Assembly (NCBI GenBank): GCA_900758895.1
Contig: CAAETG010000067.1
Location: 1-11,214 of the forward strand
Origin: Bacilli bacterium
GTDB taxonomy: Bacteria; Bacillota_I; Bacilli_A; RF39; UBA660
Length of the DNA stretch: 11,214 nt
Direction of reading: 5' to 3'
Shown here: positions 1 to 6,580 of the stretch, piece after piece
Position numbering within the stretch: the stretch's first letter is position 1
Layout: each line of letters starts with the position of its first letter
The notes under the pieces: generated by a model
Seen by the model: only the letters and a program-made list of their open reading frames with translations
Database searches by the model: none
What the model was told of the DNA's origin: nothing
Made by a program: the position numbers and the translations under genes

Positions 1-552
1 TCTTTAGAAAACTTTAACAGTTATTTTGGTGAAGTATATCTAAATAATACTTCTTTAAAAAAAATAAATTCTGCTTTTTATATTCTTAGTATAATTCCTT
101 TTACAATTGCTCTTATCTTTTTAGGAATATTCATAACCAAAAAAATAAAAGTAAGAAATGTAATCAATCATTTAACAGAAGAAGAGATGAATAAATTAGA
201 AAAAGAAATAGAACAAAAAGATTCCATTCATTATGAAAAATTACATCTAATATTAACGAAAAATTATATTGTTAGTTTTGAACATGGTTTTACAATCCTA
301 GCATATAAAGATATTATTTGGATTTATGAACACAAATTAAAACAATATGGAATCACAACTGCCAATAACATCTTCGTTACAGATCAAAAAGGAAAAAATT
401 ATAACATAGTAAGTACTGATGGATTAAATAAAAAAACAAATGCTGAAATGAAAGAAATTATTTTAGCAATTAGTAGTAAAAATGAAAAAATGCTAGTTGG
501 TTACAGCAAAAAAAATCAAGAAGAAATAAATGAAATTTTAAAGAATAGCTAA
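1..552 (+). CDS. membrane protein with cytoplasmic domain, 5'-truncated
   Basis: The reading frame is open from the first base of the window to a TAA at 550-552, giving at least 183 residues; the true start lies upstream. The first in-frame ATG, at 187, has no ribosome-binding site and follows an in-frame hydrophobic segment, so it is not the start. Visible parts are a short polar stretch (residues 1-24), one membrane helix (about residues 25-45, with the run AFYILSIIPFTIALIFLGIF), a Lys-rich stop-transfer KKIKVR, and a cytoplasmic region of about 130 residues containing short beta-like strands such as YIVSFEHGFTILAYKDIIWIYE. That pattern resembles small membrane proteins with a PH-like domain (YcxB or DUF6709 type), but this is only a guess from texture. 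The function is not recognised. The terminator hairpin overlaps the stop codon. Confidence 0.75.
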   Translation, partial: SLENFNSYFGEVYLNNTSLKKINSAFYILSIIPFTIALIFLGIFITKKIKVRNVINHLTEEEMNKLEKEIEQKDSIHYEKLHLILTKNYIVSFEHGFTILAYKDIIWIYEHKLKQYGITTANNIFVTDQKGKNYNIVSTDGLNKKTNAEMKEIILAISSKNEKMLVGYSKKNQEEINEILKNS

Positions 553-564
553 GGCTATTTTTTT
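544..564 (+). terminator. intrinsic terminator overlapping the stop codon
   Basis: A 6-bp stem AATAGC/GCTATT with loop TAAG is followed by five or more T. The TAA stop of the preceding gene lies at the start of the loop, so the last codons form part of the stem. Confidence 0.7.
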
Positions 565-565
565 A

Positions 566-571
566 TATAAT
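566..571 (+). promoter_or_regulatory. candidate -10 box directly before the amidase start
   Basis: A perfect TATAAT ends 5 nt before the ATG at 577. Initiation 6-8 nt downstream would start the transcript at or next to the A of the ATG. No convincing -35 hexamer is seen at 16-18 nt (GAATAG or AATAGC). No Shine-Dalgarno sequence lies between this box and the ATG. Confidence 0.4.
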
Positions 572-576
572 GTAAT

Positions 577-1227
577 ATGAAAACAAAGATAAAAATATTA
601 ATTTTAATCATTTTATTATTATCCGCTTTATTTATTAATACAAAGGTAAATGCACTAATGCCCTTAAGTGGTAAAATAATAGTAATAGATCCTGGACATG
701 GTGGAAAAGACCCAGGAACAACCAGTGATACTACTTATGAAAAAGATATCAACTTAGCTATTAGTAAAGCACTGGAAATAGAGTTATCCAAAGTAGGAGC
801 TACTGTAATTTTAACCAGAGACGGAGACTATGATTTATCGGAACCAAATGCCAGATGGCGAAAAAAAAGTGATTTTGATAATCGTATAAATTTAATCAAT
901 AATAGTAAGGCAAATTTATATTTATCTATACATTTAAATTATTTAACTAATAGTGCTTACTATGGCCCTCAAGTATTCTATCAAGAAAAATCAATAGACT
1001 TAGCAACAATAATTCAAAAAACATTAAATAATAGCTTAAATTCTGATCGAGAAATGAAAGAGATTCCCAAAAAAACCTACATGTATGACAAACTAACAAT
1101 ACCAGGAGTATTAATTGAATGTGGATTTTTATCTAATTCAGAAGAAAAAAAGAAACTTATAACCGAAGAATATCAACAAAAAATTGCATCTCTGATCAAA
1201 GATGCAATCATTGAATACTTTAATTAG
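577..1227 (+). CDS. cwlD: N-acetylmuramoyl-L-alanine amidase, CwlD-like (Amidase_3)
   Basis: This 216-residue zinc amidase cleaves the bond between muramic acid and the peptide stem. CwlD of spore formers acts this way while muramic-delta-lactam is made in spore cortex. Residues 5-27 form a signal peptide or N-terminal anchor. The Amidase_3 domain fills the rest: IDPGHGGKDPG (zinc ligand His41), YEKDINL (Glu55), LSIHLN (His119) and GVLIECGFLSN (catalytic Glu181). All four key residues are present. Its length is close to CwlD (about 237 residues) and it has no SPOR or LysM repeats, which favours CwlD over general autolysins. The start at 577 is chosen because only it includes the hydrophobic leader; it lacks a Shine-Dalgarno site and a TATAAT lies 5 nt upstream. 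The 3' end overlaps the convergent phospholipase-like gene by 8 bp. The family is secure; the sporulation role is inferred. Confidence 0.88.
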   Translation: MKTKIKILILIILLLSALFINTKVNALMPLSGKIIVIDPGHGGKDPGTTSDTTYEKDINLAISKALEIELSKVGATVILTRDGDYDLSEPNARWRKKSDFDNRINLINNSKANLYLSIHLNYLTNSAYYGPQVFYQEKSIDLATIIQKTLNNSLNSDREMKEIPKKTYMYDKLTIPGVLIECGFLSNSEEKKKLITEEYQQKIASLIKDAIIEYFN

Positions 1228-2161
1228 CAAAATATTTCATCGTAACTTTTCGATTCTCATTTACACCAGTACTATACCCTAAATTTCCAATTTCCTTTAA
1301 AACTTTTTTCATAGTGCATTCATCTTGATCCAAAGATTGATCAAACAAAGTAATCAGTTTAACCGCTCTTACTACAGCAACATCATACAAATCATAAAAC
1401 GAATAATGAAAACTTATTTTTTTATCAACAGGATAATACCACTTTTTATGTTCTAAATTAAGAACGCTTTTATCAAGTTTTTTAACATAATAACAAAAAT
1501 TTTGAAATTTGATTCTGAAAGGAAAAACATCAAGAAACATATAAATTTTTTTCTTAATTCCAAAACGCGAATTCATAAAATGCCTAAAAACAAATCGATA
1601 ATTTTGATAGCTGCGAATATACTTTTTACTACCATGTTCCACTTGAAAAGTATTGAAATAGACATAATCTAATGCACCTTTCAGTTCCAAAGAAAAATTA
1701 ACTTTAGGAAAGACTTCTTTTCCAATATGATTTTTATAAATTCTTTTTTGATATCTCTCTTCACACATAATCGCATCAATCATACTTTCTATATAATCAT
1801 GTTTTCCTCTATATTGATATGTTTTCTTATTTTTCCTATCATATTTTCCACCATAATAATAAATAAATGGATGAGCCGTACTATCTAGAACATAATGACA
1901 AATAGATCCATACAAATAAGCTAGTAAATTTGAATCATGAATAAAATTATTTTTTCGTAAATAATCAACTATATTAGCAAAATATAAATTTGCACAATGA
2001 TTATGTGCATAACTACCAATTTTCGGTTTATAAAAGAAAAAAGCATCAAAACTTTTACCAAACAAGTTAAAAAGTTCAGGATTTATTCTTTTTTGAATAT
2101 CGACATTTAAAGATTTATAAACATCTTTTGCAAATATGTGATGTGTATATGTTGCTGGCAT
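1220..2161 (-). CDS. zinc-dependent phospholipase C-like protein
   Basis: This 313-residue protein shows the histidine pattern of the zinc-dependent phospholipase C family (PF00882): YTHHIFA at residues 5-11, an Asp in SFDAFFF (39), AHNHC (His53, His55), CHYVLDSTAHP (His89, Asp93, His97) and HDYIESMID (His121, Glu125). These are the positions expected to hold the metal cluster. No signal peptide or membrane segment is visible, so unlike the secreted clostridial toxins it is probably cytoplasmic; many such uncharacterised relatives occur in Bacillota. The C-terminal half (about 140-313) is Lys/Tyr/Phe-rich and unrecognised. The ATG at 2161 is preceded by GGGGAG with suitable spacing. Substrate and role are unknown. 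The gene is transcribed away from the Abi-like gene and meets cwlD tail to tail. Confidence 0.78.
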   Translation of the reverse strand: MPATYTHHIFAKDVYKSLNVDIQKRINPELFNLFGKSFDAFFFYKPKIGSYAHNHCANLYFANIVDYLRKNNFIHDSNLLAYLYGSICHYVLDSTAHPFIYYYGGKYDRKNKKTYQYRGKHDYIESMIDAIMCEERYQKRIYKNHIGKEVFPKVNFSLELKGALDYVYFNTFQVEHGSKKYIRSYQNYRFVFRHFMNSRFGIKKKIYMFLDVFPFRIKFQNFCYYVKKLDKSVLNLEHKKWYYPVDKKISFHYSFYDLYDVAVVRAVKLITLFDQSLDQDECTMKKVLKEIGNLGYSTGVNENRKVTMKYFAN

Positions 2162-2180
2162 AAATATCTCCCCTAAAACA

Positions 2181-2209
2181 ATTATAACACAAAAAAATGG
2201 ACTTCACCA
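2181..2209 (-). promoter_or_regulatory. candidate promoter of the phospholipase-like gene
   Basis: On the minus strand a perfect TATAAT (2181-2186) is preceded at 18 nt by a weak -35, TTGGTG (2204-2209). The resulting leader is short and carries the GGGGAG ribosome site. Confidence 0.5.
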
Positions 2210-2248
2210 AACTTTCACAAAAAATTAACATTTGTAACAAGTAACTTT

Positions 2249-2279
2249 TTTACAATATACATGTTCTTTGTGATATAAT
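2249..2279 (+). promoter_or_regulatory. extended -10 promoter of the Abi/HtrA operon
   Basis: TGATATAAT at 2271-2279 is an extended -10 (TG-N-TATAAT). TTTACA at 2249-2254 is a possible -35 at 19 nt, a long spacer that the extended -10 may tolerate. Initiation near 2286 leaves a very short leader before AGGTGA and the ATG at 2298. Confidence 0.6.
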
Positions 2280-2297
2280 TTATAATAGGTGAATAGC

Positions 2298-3227
2298 ATG
2301 GAGAAAATATTTAAGACATTAGATGAACAAGTAAAAATACTGAGAGACAAAAATTTAATCATAGATGATGAAGAATATGTTAAAAGTATACTTCTAAGAG
2401 AAAATTACTTTTTCATCAATGGTTATAGATATTTATTTTATAAATCAAGCAAAGACAAAACATTTATTAACGGGACAAACTTCCGTGAAATCTATGCTTT
2501 ATTTTATTTTGATAGACAACTGCGAAATATTTTATTCAAAAATATTTTAATCTTAGAAAATAATATTAAAAGCATTCTTTCATACGAACTATCCCGTAAA
2601 TATGGATTTAAAGAAAAAAAATATTTAAATCCTAGCAATTTTACAACCGATCCTAAAAAAACACGTCAAGTAAATGATTTAGTAAAAAAAGTAAAAAGAC
2701 AAATTATTGTAAATGGTAGAGAGCATACCGCAACTAAACATTATCAAAGTAACTATGGTTACATTCCTCTTTGGGTCGTTGTAAAAGTATTATCATTTGG
2801 CATAGTAGGAGAGTTATACACAATATTAAAACCAGAAGACCAAGATAAAATTGCTAATTTATTTCATGTAGATGTCGAAAGTCTATTAACATATCTTCCT
2901 ATTATTGCCAATTATCGTAATTTATGTGCACATGAAGACATTTGTTATGAGCACAGAACACAAAAGGAAATTCCCATTACAAAATATCATGAACTACTAA
3001 ATATTCCGAAAACAAATGGGGAATATATTTATGGTATCAACGACTTATTTGCTTTAATCATTATCCTAAAAAGGCTTCTAAGAAGTGACAATTTTCACAA
3101 TATGTTAAACGAAATTTCTTATGAACTTGATTATTTATCTGGAAGACTTCACACAATAAGTATTGATAAAGTATTAGATCGTATGGGATTTCCTAAAAAT
3201 TTTAAAGATATAGTAAGGATGGATTAA
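2298..3227 (+). CDS. Abi family protein (AbiD/AbiF-like, Abi_2)
   Basis: This protein of 309 residues has the features of the Abi_2 family (PF07751), some members of which (lactococcal AbiD, AbiF) abort phage infection. Landmarks are RENYFFINGYRYLF near the N-terminus (about 34-47), the helical block FYFDRQLRNILF to ILENNIKS (about 69-92), PLWVVVKVLSFG (about 157-168) and NYRNLCAHED, whose Arg207 and His212 form an RX4H motif as in HEPN RNases. RNA cleavage is therefore plausible but inferred. The start is placed at the ATG at 2298, not the upstream GTG at 2289, because that GTG is part of the ribosome site AGGTGA (2287-2292), 5 nt before the ATG. The stop codon is 1 bp before the HtrA start, so the two genes are probably co-transcribed and translationally coupled. 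Confidence 0.85.
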   Translation: MEKIFKTLDEQVKILRDKNLIIDDEEYVKSILLRENYFFINGYRYLFYKSSKDKTFINGTNFREIYALFYFDRQLRNILFKNILILENNIKSILSYELSRKYGFKEKKYLNPSNFTTDPKKTRQVNDLVKKVKRQIIVNGREHTATKHYQSNYGYIPLWVVVKVLSFGIVGELYTILKPEDQDKIANLFHVDVESLLTYLPIIANYRNLCAHEDICYEHRTQKEIPITKYHELLNIPKTNGEYIYGINDLFALIIILKRLLRSDNFHNMLNEISYELDYLSGRLHTISIDKVLDRMGFPKNFKDIVRMD

Positions 3228-3228
3228 A

Positions 3229-4359
3229 ATGGTTGAAAAGAAAAAAAACACAACACTAAGAAACGGACTTATCTTAATAGGTGTTTTTCTATTAGGAATG
3301 TTAGCATTATATGGAATCTTCTACTTTTTCCCAAATGTCATTGGTGAAACCGTAACAAAAGTGGAAAAAGATGTAACTGTAACAGATGAAGGAATTGCTG
3401 ATGCTGTTGAAAAAGTATATGACTCTGTTGTAGTTGTAAATACATATATCAAAGGTGAATTATATTCTTCTGGTACAGGATTTGTTTATAAAACGGAAGA
3501 CGGTACAGCTTATATCTTAACCAATAACCATGTAATTGATAGTGCTGATCAAGTATATGTTAAATTTACAAATGAAACAGTTGTGGAAGCAAAAATAGTA
3601 GGCAGTGATGTTTATTCTGATATTGCGGTCTTATCTGTAGATGAAGATTACATTATCTCTGTTGCAGAAATTGGCAGTAGTGAAGATGCCAGACTAGGAG
3701 ATACAGTCTTTGCCATAGGAGCCCCAATTGGTAGTGCTTACTCTTGGAGTGTAACAAGAGGAATCGTTTCAGGAAAAGATCGATTAGTAGAAGTTGAACT
3801 TACAAGTGGTAATACCAAAACCCCAATGATTGTTAATACCCTTCAAACTGATGCAGCAATCAATAGCGGTAATAGTGGTGGCCCTCTAGCAAACGCGAAT
3901 GGTGAAGTAATTGGTATTACTTCTATCAAACTCGCTGGTTCTACTACAACTAGCTCTACCATTGAGGGTATGGGGTTTGCTATTCCTATCGAAACTGCCG
4001 TTGAATATGCTGAACAATTAATTAGTGGCAATGAAGTAACAAGACCATATCTAGGTATTTATATGCTAAATGTTACCGATGTTTATACTTCCTTCCAATA
4101 TCGTAACTACTATGATATCGTAAGTGAAGCGGATGTAACTACAGGTGTAATTGTAACTGACTTTGAAAATAATAGTCCTGCCAAAGAAGCTGGCTTAGAA
4201 GAAGGAGATATTATTATCAAAGTAGATGGTAATGATACTCCATCAGCAGCCTATGTAAGATACTATTTATATAAACATAGTGTAGGGGAAGAAATGACTT
4301 TAACTATCATAAGAGATGGTAAAGAAAGAGACATTAAAGTAATGCTAACAGAAAATTAA
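3229..4359 (+). CDS. htrA: HtrA/DegP-type serine protease with PDZ domain, membrane-anchored
   Basis: This 376-residue protein has a cytoplasmic N-terminus, one membrane helix (about residues 14-34), a trypsin-like domain outside the membrane, and one C-terminal PDZ domain (about 270-376). The catalytic triad is complete: His101 in LTNNHVID, Asp131 in YSDIAVL and Ser216 in the oxyanion-hole motif GNSGGPL. The PDZ part contains RPYLGI and SPAKEAGLEEGDIIIKVDG. This is the layout of Bacillus HtrA/HtrB and YyxA, which degrade misfolded proteins at the membrane-wall interface. The ribosome site AAGGAT lies inside the end of the Abi-like gene and the start is 1 bp after that stop, so expression follows the upstream gene. 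A strong terminator follows. The pairing with an Abi gene is the unusual part. Confidence 0.93.
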   Translation: MVEKKKNTTLRNGLILIGVFLLGMLALYGIFYFFPNVIGETVTKVEKDVTVTDEGIADAVEKVYDSVVVVNTYIKGELYSSGTGFVYKTEDGTAYILTNNHVIDSADQVYVKFTNETVVEAKIVGSDVYSDIAVLSVDEDYIISVAEIGSSEDARLGDTVFAIGAPIGSAYSWSVTRGIVSGKDRLVEVELTSGNTKTPMIVNTLQTDAAINSGNSGGPLANANGEVIGITSIKLAGSTTTSSTIEGMGFAIPIETAVEYAEQLISGNEVTRPYLGIYMLNVTDVYTSFQYRNYYDIVSEADVTTGVIVTDFENNSPAKEAGLEEGDIIIKVDGNDTPSAAYVRYYLYKHSVGEEMTLTIIRDGKERDIKVMLTEN

Positions 4360-4381
4360 GAGGATAAACTCCTCTTTTTTT
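4358..4381 (+). terminator. intrinsic terminator after htrA
   Basis: A 7-bp stem AAGAGGA/TCCTCTT with loop TAAAC is followed by a T run to 4381. It begins within the htrA stop codon. Confidence 0.85.
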
Positions 4382-4391
4382 AATACAAAAT

Positions 4392-4420
4392 AAAAAAATC
4401 TCCTATAAAAGAGACTTTTT
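4392..4420 (-). terminator. intrinsic terminator after the SDR gene
   Basis: On the minus strand AAAAGTCTC pairs with GAGATTTTT (one G-T pair) around an 8-nt loop and is followed by seven T. It sits back to back with the htrA terminator, giving separate terminators for the two convergent genes. Confidence 0.75.
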
Positions 4421-5303
4421 AATGATTAGATTCTTGAGATATTTCCTCAATTGTTTTTTCTTTAGCATGTAACAATGCACCACTTGTCCAACTAGAAGTT
4501 AAGCCATAATCAATATAAATTAATTGACCAGACATATAAGAACAAATATCACTACTAATAACAACCATTGGATAACCCATATCTTTTGGTTCAGCTGGAT
4601 AACCATTCCAACTCTTTAAAAAGATATTTTCAATCATTTTAGCTCCTTCTAAAGCATCACCATTTGGACTAGTTGATTTATTAAAATCATCTGTTAACCC
4701 AGTAGTGGTATCTCCAGGATTAATCGCATTAATTCTAATTTTTCTGGAAATAAATTCTTCACTCATACATTTATAAGTAACATAAGAAAGCAAACATTGT
4801 TTAGCAAAAACATAAGCACTTTGAATTAGTTCAGGATGCTTAGCATACCATTCCATTGCTTCATCCCATGTTGAAATATCAATAAGTTCAACTGCTTGCT
4901 TATATACTTGTTGCCATCCAAATCCACCAACAGAAGAAATATAGGTAATAGACCCATGATCACTAATTCGATCAAGTAATTGTTCAGTTATATATTTTTG
5001 ACTATAAAAATTAACTTTTTGAACTAATAATTCTTTACCAGGAAAAGCTGCAATACCATGACACAAAAACAAGGCATCAATCTTTGAAGGTAAATCTTTG
5101 ATTACTTTATCTATCTCTTCTTTATTACTTAAATCAGCTTGATAAGCCTTTTTGACAGGTAAATCAATTGGATTTTTATCAATTGCATATACATCAGCAC
5201 CAAGTTCTAATAACAACTCTGTAGCTGATCTAGCCATACCCGAAGCTGCTCCAGTAATAACAACATTTTTTCCTTCAAACCCAATTAATTTCTTTAAATC
5301 CAT
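4419..5303 (-). CDS. SDR oxidoreductase, 3-alpha-hydroxysteroid dehydrogenase/carbonyl reductase-like
   Basis: This 294-residue short-chain dehydrogenase binds NAD(P) through TGAASGMA (17-24). Asp42 at the end of the second strand (YAID) favours NAD(H) over NADP(H). The catalytic set is Asn98 (KVNF), Ser123 or Ser124 (ISSVGG), Tyr164 and Lys168 in YVFAK, followed by the NPG at 195-197. LFLCHGIA replaces the common NNAG, and an insert of about 35 residues lies between the active Ser and Tyr (130-163). Both traits, with SGQLIYIDYG near the end, resemble the 3-alpha-HSDH/carbonyl reductase subgroup, here with about 25 extra C-terminal residues. A steroid or bile-acid substrate would suit a gut organism but is not shown by the sequence. 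The start has a strong GGAGGA site. Confidence 0.87.
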   Translation of the reverse strand: MDLKKLIGFEGKNVVITGAASGMARSATELLLELGADVYAIDKNPIDLPVKKAYQADLSNKEEIDKVIKDLPSKIDALFLCHGIAAFPGKELLVQKVNFYSQKYITEQLLDRISDHGSITYISSVGGFGWQQVYKQAVELIDISTWDEAMEWYAKHPELIQSAYVFAKQCLLSYVTYKCMSEEFISRKIRINAINPGDTTTGLTDDFNKSTSPNGDALEGAKMIENIFLKSWNGYPAEPKDMGYPMVVISSDICSYMSGQLIYIDYGLTSSWTSGALLHAKEKTIEEISQESNH

Positions 5304-5321
5304 TTTCTATCCTCCATTTTT

Positions 5322-5349
5322 ATTGTATCATAAAAAAAGAAAACAATAA
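5322..5349 (-). promoter_or_regulatory. candidate promoter of the SDR gene, overlapping a terminator
   Basis: On the minus strand TTATTG (5344-5349) and TACAAT (5322-5327) are 16 nt apart. The -35 box covers the loop of the upstream terminator hairpin and the -10 lies just after its T run. The transcript would start near 5315, shortly before the GGAGGA site. Confidence 0.5.
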
Positions 5350-5359
5350 TCGTTTTCTT
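5331..5359 (-). terminator. intrinsic terminator after the lipoprotein/small-gene unit
   Basis: On the minus strand a perfect 8-bp stem AAGAAAAC/GTTTTCTT with loop GATTATT is followed by a run of T. It lies just after the end of the broken 62-codon gene. Confidence 0.75.
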
Positions 5360-5366
5360 ACATAGT

Positions 5367-5555
5367 TTAATTATAATTATCATTTACCCATTCAGCTGGT
5401 GTAATACCTACCTTTTTGCATGCTTCTATTTCTTCTTTAGTAAGACCATATGCTTTTGCTTCATCCATAAATAATTTATCTTGAATCTTTTTATCTTTTT
5501 CTTATGGAGTATCTCCATTGGTCAAAACTTTAAAAATTTCACTTAATAATCCCAT
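5367..5555 (-). pseudogene. small gene of 62 codons broken by an in-frame TAA
   Basis: On the minus strand an ATG at 5555 opens a frame that reads MGLLSEIFKVLTNGDTP, meets a TAA at codon 18 (5502-5504), then continues without another stop for 44 codons to a TAA at 5367-5369. The second part contains AYGLTKEEIEACKKVGIT and PAEWVNDNYN. The charged, protein-like composition on both sides of the stop suggests a single coding gene that lost one codon; CAA to TAA is the simplest change. No ribosome site precedes the internal ATG at codon 30, so reinitiation is unlikely. It begins 16 nt after the lipoprotein stop and was probably transcribed with it. The family is not recognised. A sequencing error at one base is an alternative. 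Confidence 0.55.
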
Positions 5556-5571
5556 AAAATTACACTTTCTA

Positions 5572-6504
5572 CTAATTATTTTTACTCTTCTTTATAAAAA
5601 CAACAATAGTAATAACAAGACCAATACTACCTCCACCAATAAGACAAAGAGATATCATTTTTAAGGTATTATCACTTAAACCAAACAGATTTTGATCTTG
5701 ATGATTACTCTTTTGTTCAAAAGAAAATTCATATTGAATTGTATTATTATTACTTAAATCCCAAGTAAGTATTCTACCATCCTCACTCACAGTTGTAGCA
5801 TTATTAGATATAGATGAATAAGGCAAAGTAACTTCATAATTAAGAGTAATAAAACTATTTAAATCTATATCACTCGTACTTTCATTTGACATGTTCCATG
5901 TATAACTAGCTTGATAAGTATTATTAGTTGTCTTTAAAAAGAATATATTGTCAAAATCTTCATAGAATACTTCTCCTAAATTAACTGTATCTAACTCGTC
6001 AGATGATATATTATCTATATTAGCAAATGTTTGAGAAATACGAACTTGATAAGTATAATTTTCTTTATCTAAATTGGTTTCAACTTCATATCCTTTATTT
6101 TCAACTTCTTTCGTATCTTCATCTGAGAAAAAATCATCTTCATTAAATTCATCAGAATTAAAATATTCATCCAAATAAGCTTTTATCTCATCATCACTAG
6201 GTACTTCTACATCACTTAATGAATTTAAACATTCCTCGTTACAAGCCTCAAAATCACTTGTTCCTTCATCATACATCGAACAGTTAGCAGAACATATTCC
6301 TCCAAACATATTTTCATAATAAAGCGCTCTTAACTCATCATCAGAATATATTTTTTTCATAAATTCAAATAAATTAATATCCATACTCATATTTACATCA
6401 ACACTTTTATCATCATGAATACTCATATTAATTTTATAATCCATACACCCAACAATTAAAAAGACACTAACAACCAACAATAAAACTTTTAAACCCTTTA
6501 CCAT
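5572..6504 (-). CDS. lipoprotein with C-terminal membrane anchor and twin CX3C motif
   Basis: This predicted lipoprotein has 310 residues. A positive N-terminus (MVKGLK) and hydrophobic stretch lead to the lipobox IVGC, with Cys20 as the lipidated residue. A second membrane helix lies at about 283-303, followed by KKSKNN, so the body would be held at the outer membrane face at both ends. The body is rich in Asp and Glu. Between them, residues 71-92 carry CSANC and CNEEC, two CX3C pairs 12 residues apart that could form two disulphides. The start of the extracellular part (YKINMSIHDDKSVDVNMSM) recalls LppM-like lipoproteins, a weak resemblance. The start at 6504 is chosen over an upstream in-frame ATG (6537) because GGAGTG lies 7 nt before it and it leaves a normal signal peptide. 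Function unknown. Confidence 0.8.
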   Translation of the reverse strand: MVKGLKVLLLVVSVFLIVGCMDYKINMSIHDDKSVDVNMSMDINLFEFMKKIYSDDELRALYYENMFGGICSANCSMYDEGTSDFEACNEECLNSLSDVEVPSDDEIKAYLDEYFNSDEFNEDDFFSDEDTKEVENKGYEVETNLDKENYTYQVRISQTFANIDNISSDELDTVNLGEVFYEDFDNIFFLKTTNNTYQASYTWNMSNESTSDIDLNSFITLNYEVTLPYSSISNNATTVSEDGRILTWDLSNNNTIQYEFSFEQKSNHQDQNLFGLSDNTLKMISLCLIGGGSIGLVITIVVFIKKSKNN

Positions 6505-6515
6505 AACATCACTCC

Positions 6516-6533
6516 TATCATAAAAATATGATA
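6516..6533 (-). promoter_or_regulatory. operator-like palindrome at the lipoprotein -10
   Basis: TATCATA and TATGATA form a perfect inverted repeat around a 4-nt A/T spacer. One arm covers the predicted -10 and the other ends just before the AGGAG ribosome site, a position where a bound repressor would block transcription. It could also act as an RNA hairpin. Confidence 0.4.
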
Positions 6534-6556
6534 ACAAATAAAAAATAGAGTGTCAA
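6528..6556 (-). promoter_or_regulatory. promoter of the lipoprotein gene
   Basis: On the minus strand a perfect TTGACA (6551-6556) and TATCAT (6528-6533, five of six) are exactly 17 nt apart. The -35 starts in the loop of the upstream gene's terminator hairpin and runs into its right arm. Confidence 0.7.
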
Positions 6557-6580
6557 TCACTCTAAAAATTTATTTGTTAT
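6531..6580 (-). terminator. terminator within a 50-bp nested inverted repeat
   Basis: The inner stem AGAGTG/CACTCT (6547-6552 and 6558-6563, loop 5 nt) is followed on the minus strand by ATTTTTT, a usual intrinsic terminator for the 116-residue gene. Outside it a second, perfect 12-bp inverted repeat (6531-6542 and 6569-6580) extends the structure across the stop codon of that gene. Confidence 0.7.

Noticed and set aside
2162..2297. Structured RNA upstream of the Abi gene, as reported for some abiF genes
   Set aside because: The region is 136 bp and is filled by two promoters and two ribosome sites; no convincing stem was found.
3843..4031. Minus-strand open frame of 62 codons inside htrA
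   Set aside because: It lies antisense to the protease active-site region and shows no ribosome site or family feature.
5152..5349. Plus-strand open frame of 65 codons
   Set aside because: It is antisense to the SDR start, promoter and terminator and has no protein-like pattern.
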